From: Ghiorsea sp.
GTDB taxonomy: Bacteria; Pseudomonadota; Zetaproteobacteria; Mariprofundales; Mariprofundaceae
Length of the DNA stretch: 58,113 nt
Reading direction: 5' to 3'
NCBI GenBank assembly: GCA_030949605.1
Contig: JAUZSH010000028.1
Location: forward strand, 1 to 58,113
Position 1 is the first letter of the stretch, and every line of letters begins with the position of its first letter. The notes beneath the pieces are model-generated. The model ran no database searches. It was not told where the DNA came from and saw only the letters and a program-made list of their open reading frames with translations. The position numbers and the translations under genes were made by a program. This document shows positions 26,668 through 35,803 of this stretch, piece after piece.

Positions 26668-27456
26668 TCAAGTGTTGGGAAGAATACTCAAGGAGGACTT
26701 ATGCAGTCGCTTTAAAGTTGCAACTTCTTTGCTGCTCAAGTTGCGCCAACTGCCGATAGGCATACCTTCTTCAAGTTTAATAGGGCCAAAGCGTACGCGA
26801 ATGAGCCTACGCACAATATGTCCCACTGCATCCAAAGTACGGCGAATTTCACGCCAGCGACCACGTTTGATGGTCACGGTAATCCAACTATGCCCACCAT
26901 TGTCGGAATCAATGCTCATATCCCAAGGGTCACTCAATTCGCCTTTACCCAAATCAATGCCGCCATTGCGTAGCTTTTCGATGCTTTCCAAGCTTAATGA
27001 ACCCGTGAATTTAACTTTATATTTGCGTGGAATTTTATTTTTGGGCGCAATCAACGTTTGCAGGATCTCACCATTGCTGGTGAGCATGAGCAAACCTTCG
27101 CTATCCATATCCAAGCGACCAATGGATTGGACATGGGCTGGAATATCCAAATGATCATAAATCAGAGGGCGACCTTTATCATCTTTGCGAGAGCATAATA
27201 AGCCACGAGGTTTATTATATAGAAGGTAAATTTGTTCTTGGTTGTTATCAACGGGTTTATCATCGACCAATATCAAATCATTCGCTTGAACTTTTGTACC
27301 CATTTGGGTAACAATATTTCCGTTGATTTGTACGCGCCCAGCATCCACCATTTTGTCAGCTTCGCGGCGCGAACATATACCACAGCTGGCTAAATATTTG
27401 TTGATACGTATCCCTGTATTTTCAGGTTTATGTTGTTGTTTTGATGTGTTTTTCAT
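26668..27456 (-). CDS. rluB: 23S rRNA pseudouridine synthase, RluB/RsuA family
   Basis: 262 residues. An N-terminal S4 RNA-binding domain ('GIRINKYLASCGICSRREADKMVDAGRVQING') precedes a RsuA-type catalytic domain. The catalytic aspartate is in 'SIGRLDMDSEGLLMLTSNGE'. 'YLLYNKPRGLLCSRKDDKGRP' and 'GRWREIRRTLDAVGHIVRRLIRVRFGPI' are family hallmarks. E. coli RluB modifies U2605 of 23S rRNA. RluB is favoured over RluE or RluF by domain layout and length, but the exact target is not proven. Confidence 0.85.
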   Translation of the reverse strand: MKNTSKQQHKPENTGIRINKYLASCGICSRREADKMVDAGRVQINGNIVTQMGTKVQANDLILVDDKPVDNNQEQIYLLYNKPRGLLCSRKDDKGRPLIYDHLDIPAHVQSIGRLDMDSEGLLMLTSNGEILQTLIAPKNKIPRKYKVKFTGSLSLESIEKLRNGGIDLGKGELSDPWDMSIDSDNGGHSWITVTIKRGRWREIRRTLDAVGHIVRRLIRVRFGPIKLEEGMPIGSWRNLSSKEVATLKRLHKSSLSILPNT

Positions 27457-27485
27457 GCAATGTCCCCACTGTATGTAATTTTTTA

Positions 27486-27610
27486 TTAGTCATCATTCCC
27501 GCGAAGGCGAGAGCCCATGAATGTTGATGTAGGCTCCCGTCTACACGGGAGTGACGGTTACTTTAGGCTTGTCATTTCGACCAAACGAAGTGCGTGGAGA
27601 AATATTGAGA
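27486..27610. repeat. REP-like and dispersed intergenic repeats upstream of rluB
   Basis: Contains CATTCCCGCGAAGGCGAGAG and GGCTCCCGTCTACACGGGAG, both hairpin-forming, then GTCATTTCGACCAAACGAAG, an inverted relative of the motif at 12338 and 12749. Confidence 0.6.
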
Positions 27611-27640
27611 TGCCTTGGTTGCGTTAGTATGACACTTGAA

Positions 27641-28672
27641 TTAAAGTTTGTAGTCCAGTTTTACTGATTTGCGCACCTTATCCATGGTCTTGCGCGCTTC
27701 GCGCCTTGCCTTTTCATTACCTTCACGCACCACATCTTTGACAAAATCAGGTTGTTTTACCAAATCATTTCTACGTTCACGAATCGGCTCAAGTTCATCC
27801 TTCAAATGTTTGAGCAACACTTGTTTGCAGTCCAAACACCCGATACCCGCCGTGGTGCAACCCACCTTGATTTCAGCGCGCTCATCTTCCGTGCTATACA
27901 CCTTATGAAAATCCCAAACAGGGCAAAGCTCTGGTGTACCCACATCTTCTCGGCGCACGCGAGCAGGGTCAGTGGGCATGGTTTTGATTTTCTTCTCGGT
28001 GTCTTTCCAAGGTTCGCAAAGGGTAATCGCATTGCCATACGATTTGCTCATCTTGCGCCCATCAAGCCCTGGCAATTTGGATGTTGGCATCAACAAGGCT
28101 TGGCAATCAGGGAACAGCGGTGGAATACCTTGTCTATACAAATGGTTAAACCTACGTCCAATTTCACGCGTTAATTCAATATGTGGCACTTGATCTTCAC
28201 CTACTGGCACAGCATCCGCTCTATACATCATAATATCTGCCGATTGTAGCAGTGGATAACCCAAGAACCCGTAAGTACCCAAGTCCTTTTCGCGCAGTTG
28301 CGAGATTTGGTCTTTATAAGTTGGCACGCGCTCTAGCCATGAAAGCGGTGTCATAAAGGATAACAATAAATGCAATTCTGCATGTTCAGGCACTTGTGAT
28401 TGAATAAAAATCGTTGATTTTTCTGGGTCGATGCCTACAGCTAACCAATCTGCCAGCATATCCCAAATACCCGCTTTCACCACTTCAGGATTAGCGTATT
28501 CAGTGGTTAAACCATGCCAATCGGCAGCAAAGAAAAAACATTCTTTTTCTTCTTGTAGGGTAAGCCAATTCTGCAACACACCTTTGTAGTGTCCAAGGTG
28601 AAGTTTGCCTGATGAGCGCATACCTGAAACGATGCGCTTGATGTCTTGTGAATCTTGTTGTTGTTCTGCCAC
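27641..28672 (-). CDS. trpS: Tryptophanyl-tRNA synthetase
   Basis: About 343 residues, class I aminoacyl-tRNA synthetase. The HIGH motif appears as 'SSGKLHLGHYKGVL' and KMSKS as 'LDGRKMSKSYGNAI'. 'WHGLTTEYANPE' and 'SADIMMYRADAVPVGEDQVPHIELTREIGRRFN'-type sequence line the Trp/ATP site. The GTG at 28672 has GGAG 9 bases upstream and is preferred over the TTG at 28693. 'VGCTTAGIGCLDCKQVLL' near the C-terminus is an unusual cysteine-bearing stretch. Confidence 0.93.
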   Translation of the reverse strand: MAEQQQDSQDIKRIVSGMRSSGKLHLGHYKGVLQNWLTLQEEKECFFFAADWHGLTTEYANPEVVKAGIWDMLADWLAVGIDPEKSTIFIQSQVPEHAELHLLLSFMTPLSWLERVPTYKDQISQLREKDLGTYGFLGYPLLQSADIMMYRADAVPVGEDQVPHIELTREIGRRFNHLYRQGIPPLFPDCQALLMPTSKLPGLDGRKMSKSYGNAITLCEPWKDTEKKIKTMPTDPARVRREDVGTPELCPVWDFHKVYSTEDERAEIKVGCTTAGIGCLDCKQVLLKHLKDELEPIRERRNDLVKQPDFVKDVVREGNEKARREARKTMDKVRKSVKLDYKL

Positions 28673-28749
28673 GGTACTTTTCTCCAAAATCAATGAAGTC
28701 GAAAGATTGGGGTTGAAGCCAATTTAAAGCAATGTTTTATTGTTGGTTG

Positions 28750-29739
28750 CTAGTCTAACGCACCACCACAACTTGAACCTTGCCCAGCAGTGCAGGCATA
28801 ACAATGATCCATAATGGCGATGGGCTGCCCTGCTAAACCATAACCCAAGGCTTGCGCCAACTCTTCTTGGGCGATGAGTTGGGCGATGTGTAGCTTTTCT
28901 TCACCTTCAATGGGTGCGTGAAGCCCAAGCATCTGATTAAAATCACAATCATAGACATAACCTTGCCAGTCTATACTAATGAGCGTTCGGCACATCACAC
29001 CTTTGACATTGGCTTGCTGGAAGTTGTCTTTAAGCAGCTGCATATACTCATCAAATAAACCTTTGGTAACCAAAGTGCTGCCAAAGCGAGCGATAGGTTG
29101 ATTGGTGATGGTAAATAGTTCGTTAAAATGAATGTCATAGCGGGATAATAACTCTTTTTTGTATGCAGTTTCCAATTCAACTTGAGAAGGGGGTAGGTTG
29201 ATGCCTTGCGGGTTGTACACAAGATTTAATGTCCGCCCGCTGTCTTCCATGCCATAACCCAATGCATTGAGTTTTTGGATGCCTATAATACTGCTTTGAA
29301 ATACACCATCACCACGTTGTGCATTCACATTGTCTTCCAAGTAACAGGGTAAAGATGCTGCGACCTCCACCTTGTTCTCGGCCAAGAAATTCGCCAACCA
29401 TTCATAACCGTCTTCTTGTAAGATAGTTAAGTTGCAGCGGTCAATCACATTGATTTTCAATTTCCGAGCAGCCAGCACAAGCTTACGAAAATGCGGATTC
29501 ATTTCAGGTGCGCCACCCGTTAAATCCAAGGTTTTAATACCTGAAACTTCCATCAATTGGATAAGTAAGTTGATGTTGGTTGCATCCATAAGCTCTTTAC
29601 GCTTAGGCCCTGCATTAACATGACAATGAAAACATGTCTGATTGCAAAGGTAACCCAAGTTGACTTGAAGTGTGTTCACTCTTGCTCGCTTGATGGCGGG
29701 AAATTTTGTTTTTCTTAATAAAGGTAGCATATCACGCAT
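28750..29739 (-). CDS. arsS: ArsS-like radical SAM protein (DUF3641 C-terminus)
   Basis: 329 residues from the ATG at 29739, which has GGAG upstream; a longer frame to 29895 has no family match. The radical SAM cluster motif is 'LGYLCNQTCFHCHVNAGPKR' (CxxxCxxC). The C-terminal DUF3641 part includes 'YVYDCDFNQMLGLHAPIEG' and the cysteine-rich 'HCYACTAGQGSSCGGALD'. In the named family ArsS acts in arsenosugar synthesis and usually sits by arsM or other arsenic genes. None is seen here: neighbours are trpS and tRNA-Met. The family name is well supported, the arsenic role here is not. Confidence 0.75.
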   Translation of the reverse strand: MRDMLPLLRKTKFPAIKRARVNTLQVNLGYLCNQTCFHCHVNAGPKRKELMDATNINLLIQLMEVSGIKTLDLTGGAPEMNPHFRKLVLAARKLKINVIDRCNLTILQEDGYEWLANFLAENKVEVAASLPCYLEDNVNAQRGDGVFQSSIIGIQKLNALGYGMEDSGRTLNLVYNPQGINLPPSQVELETAYKKELLSRYDIHFNELFTITNQPIARFGSTLVTKGLFDEYMQLLKDNFQQANVKGVMCRTLISIDWQGYVYDCDFNQMLGLHAPIEGEEKLHIAQLIAQEELAQALGYGLAGQPIAIMDHCYACTAGQGSSCGGALD

Positions 29740-29834
29740 GAAGTTTCTCCAAATTGAGGTGTTACGGTTTGGTCGATTATTTCTGCCAAAGCTTACACAG
29801 GATGGAAGGTGTATATAGCCAAAAAAAATAAAGC

Positions 29835-29862
29835 TTGCTATTTGAATGTTGGACGTTAAAGT
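29835..29862 (+). promoter_or_regulatory. Candidate tRNA promoter
   Basis: TTGCTA (29835-29840) and TAAAGT (29857-29862), 16 bases apart, are followed by a GC-rich stretch (TCGCCGCGCTTCGGG), as in stringently controlled stable-RNA promoters. The -10 match is weak. Confidence 0.35.
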
Positions 29863-29906
29863 TCGCCGCGCTTCGGGTTCATACTTTTGAGGCAAACACT
29901 CAATAA

Positions 29907-29981
<75 letters not shown>

Positions 29982-29986
29982 AATTC

Positions 29987-30036
29987 AAAGCCTCTAAACA
30001 CTTGGTAAACAAGGATGTTTAGAGGCTTTTTCTTTT
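29987..30036 (+). terminator. Terminator after the tRNA gene
   Basis: GCCTCTAAACA and TGTTTAGAGGC form a perfect 11-bp stem followed by TTTTTC and TTTTT, starting 8 bases after the tRNA end. Confidence 0.9.
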
Positions 30037-30370
30037 TGTTCGTGCCTGTTTCATTTCCTTTGGGTTTCACGTCAGATTTTGTAATGGGAAGAGTTTTGAA
30101 TACACTTTTCAGTTGAGTTCCTGTGAAAACTTCCCTGCTGTGGGGCAGATTTTAGAGTCAAATTGAAAACCCTCTATTCTTTTTTTATGCTTATTTATCA
30201 ACAATTTACGTTTTATAATATGGAAACTCGCTTTTCACGTTGAGGTTTAGAGTCCGACGTGGTTATGTTATCGGGCGTGAACAGATATATCTATAACGCA
30301 TACTATTTAGCTACTTTGTGGCACCCCTATGATAATGACTTATTACTGGATATTCACTTACATTGAGTGG
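30037..30370. other. Unassigned intergenic DNA ending in an IS inverted-repeat remnant
   Basis: About 330 AT-rich bases with no coding frame or RNA gene that I recognise. The last 14 bases (30357-30370, CTTACATTGAGTGG) equal the right inverted repeat of the IS1634-like element at 6716. The IS30 copy starts exactly there, so a former IS1634/MITE copy was cut at this point. Confidence 0.55.
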
Positions 30371-31474
30371 CCTGAATTCAAGTGATAAGTGCAATTTCCA
30401 CTATCGATTTTATGTGAACTCCTGTATTTTCCTCAAATACTTCGTATGGAGTTTTGAACCCCAAACACTTTTTGGGTCGGTTATTAAGCCTATGAACGGC
30501 TTTTAGAACTTCTTTTGTAGTCACTTCAAGCAAGCTCATTGCTTTGGGGAAGTACTGCCGTAGAAGACCGTTTGCATTCTCATTTTGACCACGTTCCCAA
30601 GAGTGATAGGGCTTTGCAAAATAGGCATTACAATCGAGTGCTTTGGCGATGGTCTTATGGAATGCGAATTCTTTACCGTTGTCGAAAGTGATCGTGTGTA
30701 CCCAGTCTTTTATTGGCTCCAAAAGCTTGATAATGGTTGCTGTCACGTCCTTGGCATGCTTGCTCTTAAGCGGTGCTGCAAGGCGAAGTTTTGAGCGACG
30801 ATCATCGAGTGTTACAAGCACGCCTTTGTGCTCTTTTCCTATCATTGTATCACCTTCCCAATCACCTATTCGCTCTCGTTTGTTAGCCGCTTCAGGGCGT
30901 TCATCAATATCCACCCGATTGGTGATACCATGACGAGTATGCGCTGATCCATAACGTTTCCTGTAGGTCTTATTTTGGTGCCTAAGATGAGTATACAAAA
31001 CACCGCCAGCCTTTTTGTCCGCTAAAACATATTGATAAATCGTCTCATGATGAATGCTAATGACATCATCCTTTTTCAATCGACCAGCAACTTGTTCAGG
31101 ACTCCAGTCTTGTTCGATATATTCGGATATTACCGTCTTGATATCATTGGTAAGTTTGATTGCTTTCGGCTTATCTTTGTGACGCGTGAAAGCCTTATTA
31201 TTGGCTTGAATATGACGGTAGCCCCGTTGCCCTGTGTTGCGTGAAAGCTCCCTGCACAACGTGCTACATGAACGCCCTAATGCCGAAGCAATATCCTTCT
31301 GAAAAGTACCCTTCTTACGCTCTAGTTCAATGTAGTGACGCTCTTGTAAGTTTAATTGTTTGTATCTCATATCACGCACCTTAAAATCGCCTTATCTTGT
31401 AGCCAACACCCTCACCAGAATGAACTGATAAGAATAGCGATTACATACGATTGCACTTATGATACGAATTCAGG
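30371..31474 (-). mobile_element. IS30-family element, complete copy A
   Basis: 1104 bp with inverted ends CCTGAATTCAAGTGATAAGTG (first 20 bases considered) and the complement of CCTGAATTCGTATCATAAG. The encoded protein is identical to that of copy B (41183-42286), indicating recent transposition. No matching duplication flanks this copy. Confidence 0.88.
30378..31379 (-). CDS. IS30-family transposase (copy A)
   Basis: 333 residues. N-terminal helix-turn-helix: 'LNLQERHYIELERKKGTFQKDIASALGRSCSTLCRELSRN'-type IS30 signature. The DDE catalytic core shows 'RIGDWEGDTMIGKEHKG' (first Asp), 'TITFDNGKEFAFHKTIAKAL' (second Asp) and 'PYHSWERGQNENANGLLRQYFPK' (Glu). All three catalytic acids are present and the frame is intact, so this copy is probably active. 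It could mobilise the fragmentary IS30 copies that keep both ends. Confidence 0.92.
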   Translation of the reverse strand: MRDMRYKQLNLQERHYIELERKKGTFQKDIASALGRSCSTLCRELSRNTGQRGYRHIQANNKAFTRHKDKPKAIKLTNDIKTVISEYIEQDWSPEQVAGRLKKDDVISIHHETIYQYVLADKKAGGVLYTHLRHQNKTYRKRYGSAHTRHGITNRVDIDERPEAANKRERIGDWEGDTMIGKEHKGVLVTLDDRRSKLRLAAPLKSKHAKDVTATIIKLLEPIKDWVHTITFDNGKEFAFHKTIAKALDCNAYFAKPYHSWERGQNENANGLLRQYFPKAMSLLEVTTKEVLKAVHRLNNRPKKCLGFKTPYEVFEENTGVHIKSIVEIALIT

Positions 31475-31508
31475 TTTGTTCTATAGTAATTCATGAATTG
31501 ATTTGCCT

Positions 31509-31606
31509 TTTACCGTCATTCCCTTGAAGAAGGGAATCTACAAATTGCAAGGCATGATCGGTTGATGGATGCCCGCCTGCGCGAGCATGACGGTAAGTCT
31601 ATTCAT
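31509..31606. repeat. REP-like repeat pair
   Basis: CGTCATTCCCTTGAAGAAGG and the later GCCTGCGCGAGCATGACGG form the two ends of a hairpin-rich repeat. It is of the same type as at 27486 and 11197. Confidence 0.55.
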
Positions 31607-31683
31607 GAATAACTATATTTCGAGTTTCCTCAAAAAGTACAGAGAAACACAGCGTTGTTACTACTTTTAGCTCTTGGAAGTGA

Positions 31684-31824
31684 GAGACCTCTGCACCGTG
31701 CACTTTTTTGGCTGCATCTGCGTTAAAAATAAGTCTTCAGCCCTCATTTATTACCAATAAACTGCGGTTTCACCCTTATTTTTGCCTTGATTCGCTCAAA
31801 AAATTACTACGGTGCAGAGGTCTC
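31684..31824. mobile_element. 141-bp MITE with 16-bp terminal inverted repeats
   Basis: Ends are GAGACCTCTGCACCGT and its perfect complement. The AT-rich interior has no coding frame. No full-length element with these ends is present in the window. A further repeat of the ATTCCCACGCTGGAGCATGG type lies just beyond it at 31853-31884. Confidence 0.75.
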
Positions 31825-31926
31825 ACTGATGTTACGCAGTCGGGCTAAAATTCGTCATTCCCACGCTGGAGCATGGGAATGAGGGGAAATAAACATATCA
31901 GCACTTGCTAGACTTTTGAGTAAGCT

Positions 31927-32439
31927 CTATTTTCTCAAAAGAATGTTGCAAGCTCCGCCGCCGCTTTGCTTGGATGTGGTGGCGATAAGGATATAACTGG
32001 AAAATGTGCCGTGTTTTAACCATTGGTAAGTGAAATGTTTAAGCACAGATTTACCTTCTTTGGAATGTCTGCCTTGCCCATGAATAATGCAAAGGTAGCG
32101 TTCACTTTCATATATAGCTTGGCTAATAAACTGCTGCATGGCTTGCTCTGCCTCAGCCTGCGTGAGACCGTGCAAATCCAATGCAAGTTTGATATTCATT
32201 TGGGCTAATTTTTTTACATCTTTTGTTGATACGCCATCGGCTTTGAGTTCATCATCACCGATACGTTGTACACTTAATCGGGCATGATGTTGAGATGCGG
32301 TGGTGTGAAACGCTTTGTTTTCAAGGCGGTTGAGAATGGCATGTTTTTTATTGACCCTTTGCGGTTGAACGCGACTTTCTTTTTGGATGGGTTGCACCTT
32401 GTCGCCCATCATTTGTCTAAACAAATCATCCTCATTCAT
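31927..32439 (-). CDS. Smr-domain protein
   Basis: 170 residues. A charged, low-complexity N-terminal half precedes a C-terminal Smr (MutS2-type) domain: 'LALDLHGLTQAEAEQAM' (LDLHG motif), 'LCIIHGQGRHSKEGKSVLK' (HGxG motif) and 'SGGGACNILLRK'. Stand-alone Smr proteins of this layout (YdaL/SmrA-like) show endonuclease activity, and some act on RNA at stalled ribosomes. The target here is unknown. Its start overlaps the gpsA stop by 8 bases, so lnt-gpsA-smr form one transcript. Confidence 0.82.
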   Translation of the reverse strand: MNEDDLFRQMMGDKVQPIQKESRVQPQRVNKKHAILNRLENKAFHTTASQHHARLSVQRIGDDELKADGVSTKDVKKLAQMNIKLALDLHGLTQAEAEQAMQQFISQAIYESERYLCIIHGQGRHSKEGKSVLKHFTYQWLKHGTFSSYILIATTSKQSGGGACNILLRK

Positions 32440-33430
32440 GACGTTGCGGCCGCTCCATCAAGGTTTGCAATGCTTGATTGGGAGATATTTGACTTTGTAA
32501 TACTGCATACGTCATTTGTGTAATCGGCATATCCACTTGATACTTTTGCGCCAATTGAACGGCGGCAGCGGCAGTTTTTTCACCTTCCACCACTTGCCCC
32601 ACATACTCCCTAGCTTTTTCAACACTTAGCCCCGATGCCAATGCCACGCCCATTTTTCGATTGCGTGATAAACTACCCGTGCATGTGAGCAATAAATCAC
32701 CAAGCCCAGACAAACCCGACATGGTTTCAGCTTGACCACCACATGCTTCGGTTAGCCTTGATATTTCAGCAATACCGCGTGTGACCAAAGCTGCGAGTGC
32801 ATTATGCCCTAAGTGCATGCCATCTGCGATACCTGCAGCAATGGCAATCACGTTTTTCAGCGCACCACCCAAAGCCACACCAACCAAGTCTGTGCTGGTA
32901 TAAACTCTAAAATTACTATCCTCAAACAAGGTGGCAACATGTTGTGCCAAATCAAGATTGGCTGCGGCAAGCGTGATGGCAGTGGGTTTGCCTGATGCGA
33001 CCTCTAAGGCAAAGGATGGTCCTGATAAAAGAAGGGTGCGTGATTTGCCAACAAAGCGAATGAGCAGTTCATCCACGCGCTCTAAAGTATCGGGGTTGAT
33101 ACCTTTGTTGGCAGCAATGACAGGGTGTGTCAAGGTTTGTAGTCGCACCAAGGCAACCTCTGCCACAGCGCAGGGCAGTGCCAAGACTGTGGCAGATGAT
33201 TGTTCTAAAATATGATTCAAATTGGGATGCTCTTGTCCTATGGCATGTAGGGATTTTGGAAAGATGTTACCTTTTAAATACCGCGCATTTTCATGGTCTT
33301 GATTCAGCTTATCGGCGGTGCTTTGGTTGCGCGTGATCAAGTATACTTCACACCCGTGTTTGGCGAGTACCATTGCCAATGCTGTTCCCCATGAACCTGC
33401 CCCCCAAACTGTTACCCTTTGTTCATTCAT
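32432..33430 (-). CDS. gpsA: NAD(P)-dependent glycerol-3-phosphate dehydrogenase
   Basis: 332 residues. The enzyme reduces dihydroxyacetone phosphate to sn-glycerol-3-phosphate for phospholipid synthesis. The Rossmann motif 'VWGAGSWGTALAMVLA' is at residues ~9-24. 'LLSGPSFALEVA' and the catalytic-lysine region 'GGALKNVIAIAAGIADG' followed by 'GHNALAALVTRGIAE' are clear. It overlaps the lnt stop by 4 bases, coupling two envelope-lipid genes. Confidence 0.95.
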   Translation of the reverse strand: MNEQRVTVWGAGSWGTALAMVLAKHGCEVYLITRNQSTADKLNQDHENARYLKGNIFPKSLHAIGQEHPNLNHILEQSSATVLALPCAVAEVALVRLQTLTHPVIAANKGINPDTLERVDELLIRFVGKSRTLLLSGPSFALEVASGKPTAITLAAANLDLAQHVATLFEDSNFRVYTSTDLVGVALGGALKNVIAIAAGIADGMHLGHNALAALVTRGIAEISRLTEACGGQAETMSGLSGLGDLLLTCTGSLSRNRKMGVALASGLSVEKAREYVGQVVEGEKTAAAAVQLAQKYQVDMPITQMTYAVLQSQISPNQALQTLMERPQRHE

Positions 33431-34905
33431 ATAAACCTCTCTTTGCGGTATAATTGAAACAGTGCCACGCCGATGAAGAGAAAAACAAGGCTAAGAATGG
33501 GTGTGTTGCCCCATTTTTGGTATAATGTTTGGTGAAATAAGGGTTCATATTGACCACGCACGATACCTTCTTCCCACCATAGCATGGTCGCTGTTATTCT
33601 GCCATCAGGTGCAATCACAGCAGACACACCAGAGTTGGCTGCGCGAAGTACATATCGACCATTTTCAATCGCGCGAACTTGGGAAGCTTGGAAATGTTGC
33701 CATGCCGCAGGGCTTGTGCCATACCAAGTATCGTTGGTAATCACGACAAGCACATTCGCACCATTTTTCACCCGATTGAACGACTCCTCAGGAAACATTG
33801 ATTCATAACAAATGATTGAACCAAACTTTTGCGGATTTTTTTGATGCTGTAAATTTAAAACACCATTGTCAGTTGCAGGGTGGTAATCAGATAATCCAGG
33901 CACAATTTTACCTAAAAAGGGTAGCCATGATGGTACATATTCACCAAAGGGCACAAGGTGATGTTTGCCAACAAACTGTAAATTTTCATCATCATGTTGC
34001 ATAAGAAACATGCCACTTTGCGATTTTCCACCTTCAGCAAGCTGCAAGCTGCCAAAGAGTAGTGAGCCTTGCCATTGGCTGGCGTGATCGGTGAGCCATG
34101 CTTGCCAATTGGGATTGCGTTGAAGATACATTGGCACAGCCGCTTCTGACCAAATAATTAAGTCCGCATCAGCAGCTTGATCGGATAACATGACCAGCTT
34201 AAACATAATGTCACGCACGAAAGCATTGTCCCATTTTTGGTCTTGCAGGGTAACAGGTTGAATCAAGGCAACAGATTCACTGGGCTGTTTCGGCACATCG
34301 ATGACAGGTGATAAAACAATGATAAGAGCTGATGCAGTCAGAGCGAGAAGCGCCTGTCTACGTGTTACTTTTGTCAACAAAAGCAGGATGGCAGCAGCGA
34401 TAAAAAGGATAAAGAAGGTTAAGCCATAGCTACCCACCACGCTTAACCAAGATGATGCTAGGGTGTTGACGCTGATGTTGGCAATAGCTGTCCACGGTAA
34501 GCCTGTAAAAACGAAGCTTCGCAACCATTCTTCAAGCACACCAAGCGCAGGAAATAGCCATAAAATATCAAGCTTATTTTGGTAAAGTTTACAGAAAGAC
34601 CATGCCCAAAATAAGATAAACAGAGTGAACATGAATGCTAAAGTGAGTACCACACCAATGCCTGCGATATAGGGCAGATGACCATATACCTGTATCGTGT
34701 CGGCAAGCCACCAACCACCAAAACCAAACCAACCAAAACCAAATGCACCACCCAGCTTGAGTGGATGTTTGGAATACTGCATCAACAGATGCAGCCAACC
34801 TGCAAAAGCGACCAATGCAAGCCACCAATGGTTGAATGGTGAGAAAGCATAAGGCATGGCAGAGCCAAGAAGTAAGGCTAGAAATGTAGCGAATCGAACA
34901 TTCAT
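33427..34905 (-). CDS. lnt: Apolipoprotein N-acyltransferase
   Basis: 492 residues. It has an N-terminal multi-helix membrane part (~200 residues), a periplasmic nitrilase-fold domain and a last C-terminal helix. The Glu-Lys-Cys triad is visible as 'LIIWSEAAVPMYL' (E), 'GKHHLVPFGEYVPSW' (K) and 'SIICYESMFPE' (C). It adds the third acyl chain to lipoproteins, which the adaptor lipoprotein at 15000 would need for full maturation. Confidence 0.95.
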   Translation of the reverse strand: MNVRFATFLALLLGSAMPYAFSPFNHWWLALVAFAGWLHLLMQYSKHPLKLGGAFGFGWFGFGGWWLADTIQVYGHLPYIAGIGVVLTLAFMFTLFILFWAWSFCKLYQNKLDILWLFPALGVLEEWLRSFVFTGLPWTAIANISVNTLASSWLSVVGSYGLTFFILFIAAAILLLLTKVTRRQALLALTASALIIVLSPVIDVPKQPSESVALIQPVTLQDQKWDNAFVRDIMFKLVMLSDQAADADLIIWSEAAVPMYLQRNPNWQAWLTDHASQWQGSLLFGSLQLAEGGKSQSGMFLMQHDDENLQFVGKHHLVPFGEYVPSWLPFLGKIVPGLSDYHPATDNGVLNLQHQKNPQKFGSIICYESMFPEESFNRVKNGANVLVVITNDTWYGTSPAAWQHFQASQVRAIENGRYVLRAANSGVSAVIAPDGRITATMLWWEEGIVRGQYEPLFHQTLYQKWGNTPILSLVFLFIGVALFQLYRKERFI

Positions 34906-34962
34906 GGGCGTAACGTAGCATTAAAACTATGGTATTTCATGGACTAGGTTAAACTTGCAATA

Positions 34963-35772
34963 ATGGAAGCGTTATTTTGGATATTTCCCTACCTTGGTTT
35001 AGGGCTAATCGTTGGTTTTTTCGCAGGACTTTTGGGTATTGGCGGGGGTGGTATCATGGTGCCATTGCTGGTGATGATATTTACTTACCAAGGTTTTGCT
35101 GAAACACAGCTGGTGCATATGGCATTAGGCACATCCATGGCTTCGATTGTGCTTACATCCATGTCCAGCGCTTACCACCATCATAAGCACGGGGCAGTAC
35201 GTTGGGATGTGTGGAAGAAGATGTTTTTTGGATTGCTGTTAGGTACATTCGCACTTTCATTTTTTATCAATGATTTATCGAAAAATTTTCTAGCTATCTT
35301 TTTCAGCGTGTTTATGACTTATGTTGCAATGCAGATGTTTTTAAACATCAAACCCCAACCTCACCGTACCTTGCCCCATAGGTTTGGTTTAGGTTTGGTG
35401 GGTTTTGCGATTGGTGGCACTTCGGCATTGGTGGCGATTGGCGGCGGCACAATGAGTGTACCTTTTTTGACATGGTGTAATATCAAGGTGCAACATGCCA
35501 TTGCCACATCAGCGGCACTCGGTGTGCCGATTGCGCTGGCAGGAGCTATGGGTTATGCCATGAGTGGTTGGGAGCATGAAGGTTTACCCATATACAGCGT
35601 GGGTTATGTGTATTTACCCGCAGTGCTACTGGTTTCGTTGGTCAGTGTATTGACTGTGCCGTGGGGGGTAAGGCTGTCTCATCGTTTGCCTGTGGATATG
35701 TTGAAAAAGGTTTTTGCGGTGTTGTTGTTGTTACTTGCATTAAAAATGCTGCAAATGGTGTTTTTTGCTTAA
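34963..35772 (+). CDS. TauE/SafE-family membrane permease
   Basis: 269 residues with about eight hydrophobic helices. The two internal repeats show the family glycine motifs 'FAGLLGIGGGGIMVPLLV' and 'ALVAIGGGTMSVPFL'. The family exports or imports sulfite, sulfoacetate or other organosulfur anions, and the substrate cannot be told from sequence. It is divergent from lnt, with 57 bases between the start codons. No sulfur-metabolism gene adjoins it. Confidence 0.85.
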   Translation: MEALFWIFPYLGLGLIVGFFAGLLGIGGGGIMVPLLVMIFTYQGFAETQLVHMALGTSMASIVLTSMSSAYHHHKHGAVRWDVWKKMFFGLLLGTFALSFFINDLSKNFLAIFFSVFMTYVAMQMFLNIKPQPHRTLPHRFGLGLVGFAIGGTSALVAIGGGTMSVPFLTWCNIKVQHAIATSAALGVPIALAGAMGYAMSGWEHEGLPIYSVGYVYLPAVLLVSLVSVLTVPWGVRLSHRLPVDMLKKVFAVLLLLLALKMLQMVFFA

Positions 35773-35803
35773 AGCCTGTGTTACACAATTGGCTTAGGAT
35801 CAG

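Noticed and set aside
30037-30370. Prophage or island attachment downstream of tRNA-fMet
   Set aside because: No duplicated tRNA 3' end and no integrase gene nearby; only an IS30 and an inverted-repeat remnant follow.
34963-35772. TauE-like permease as part of a sulfur oxidation cluster
   Set aside because: No sulfur oxidation or sulfonate gene adjoins it; the family is too broad to assign a substrate.
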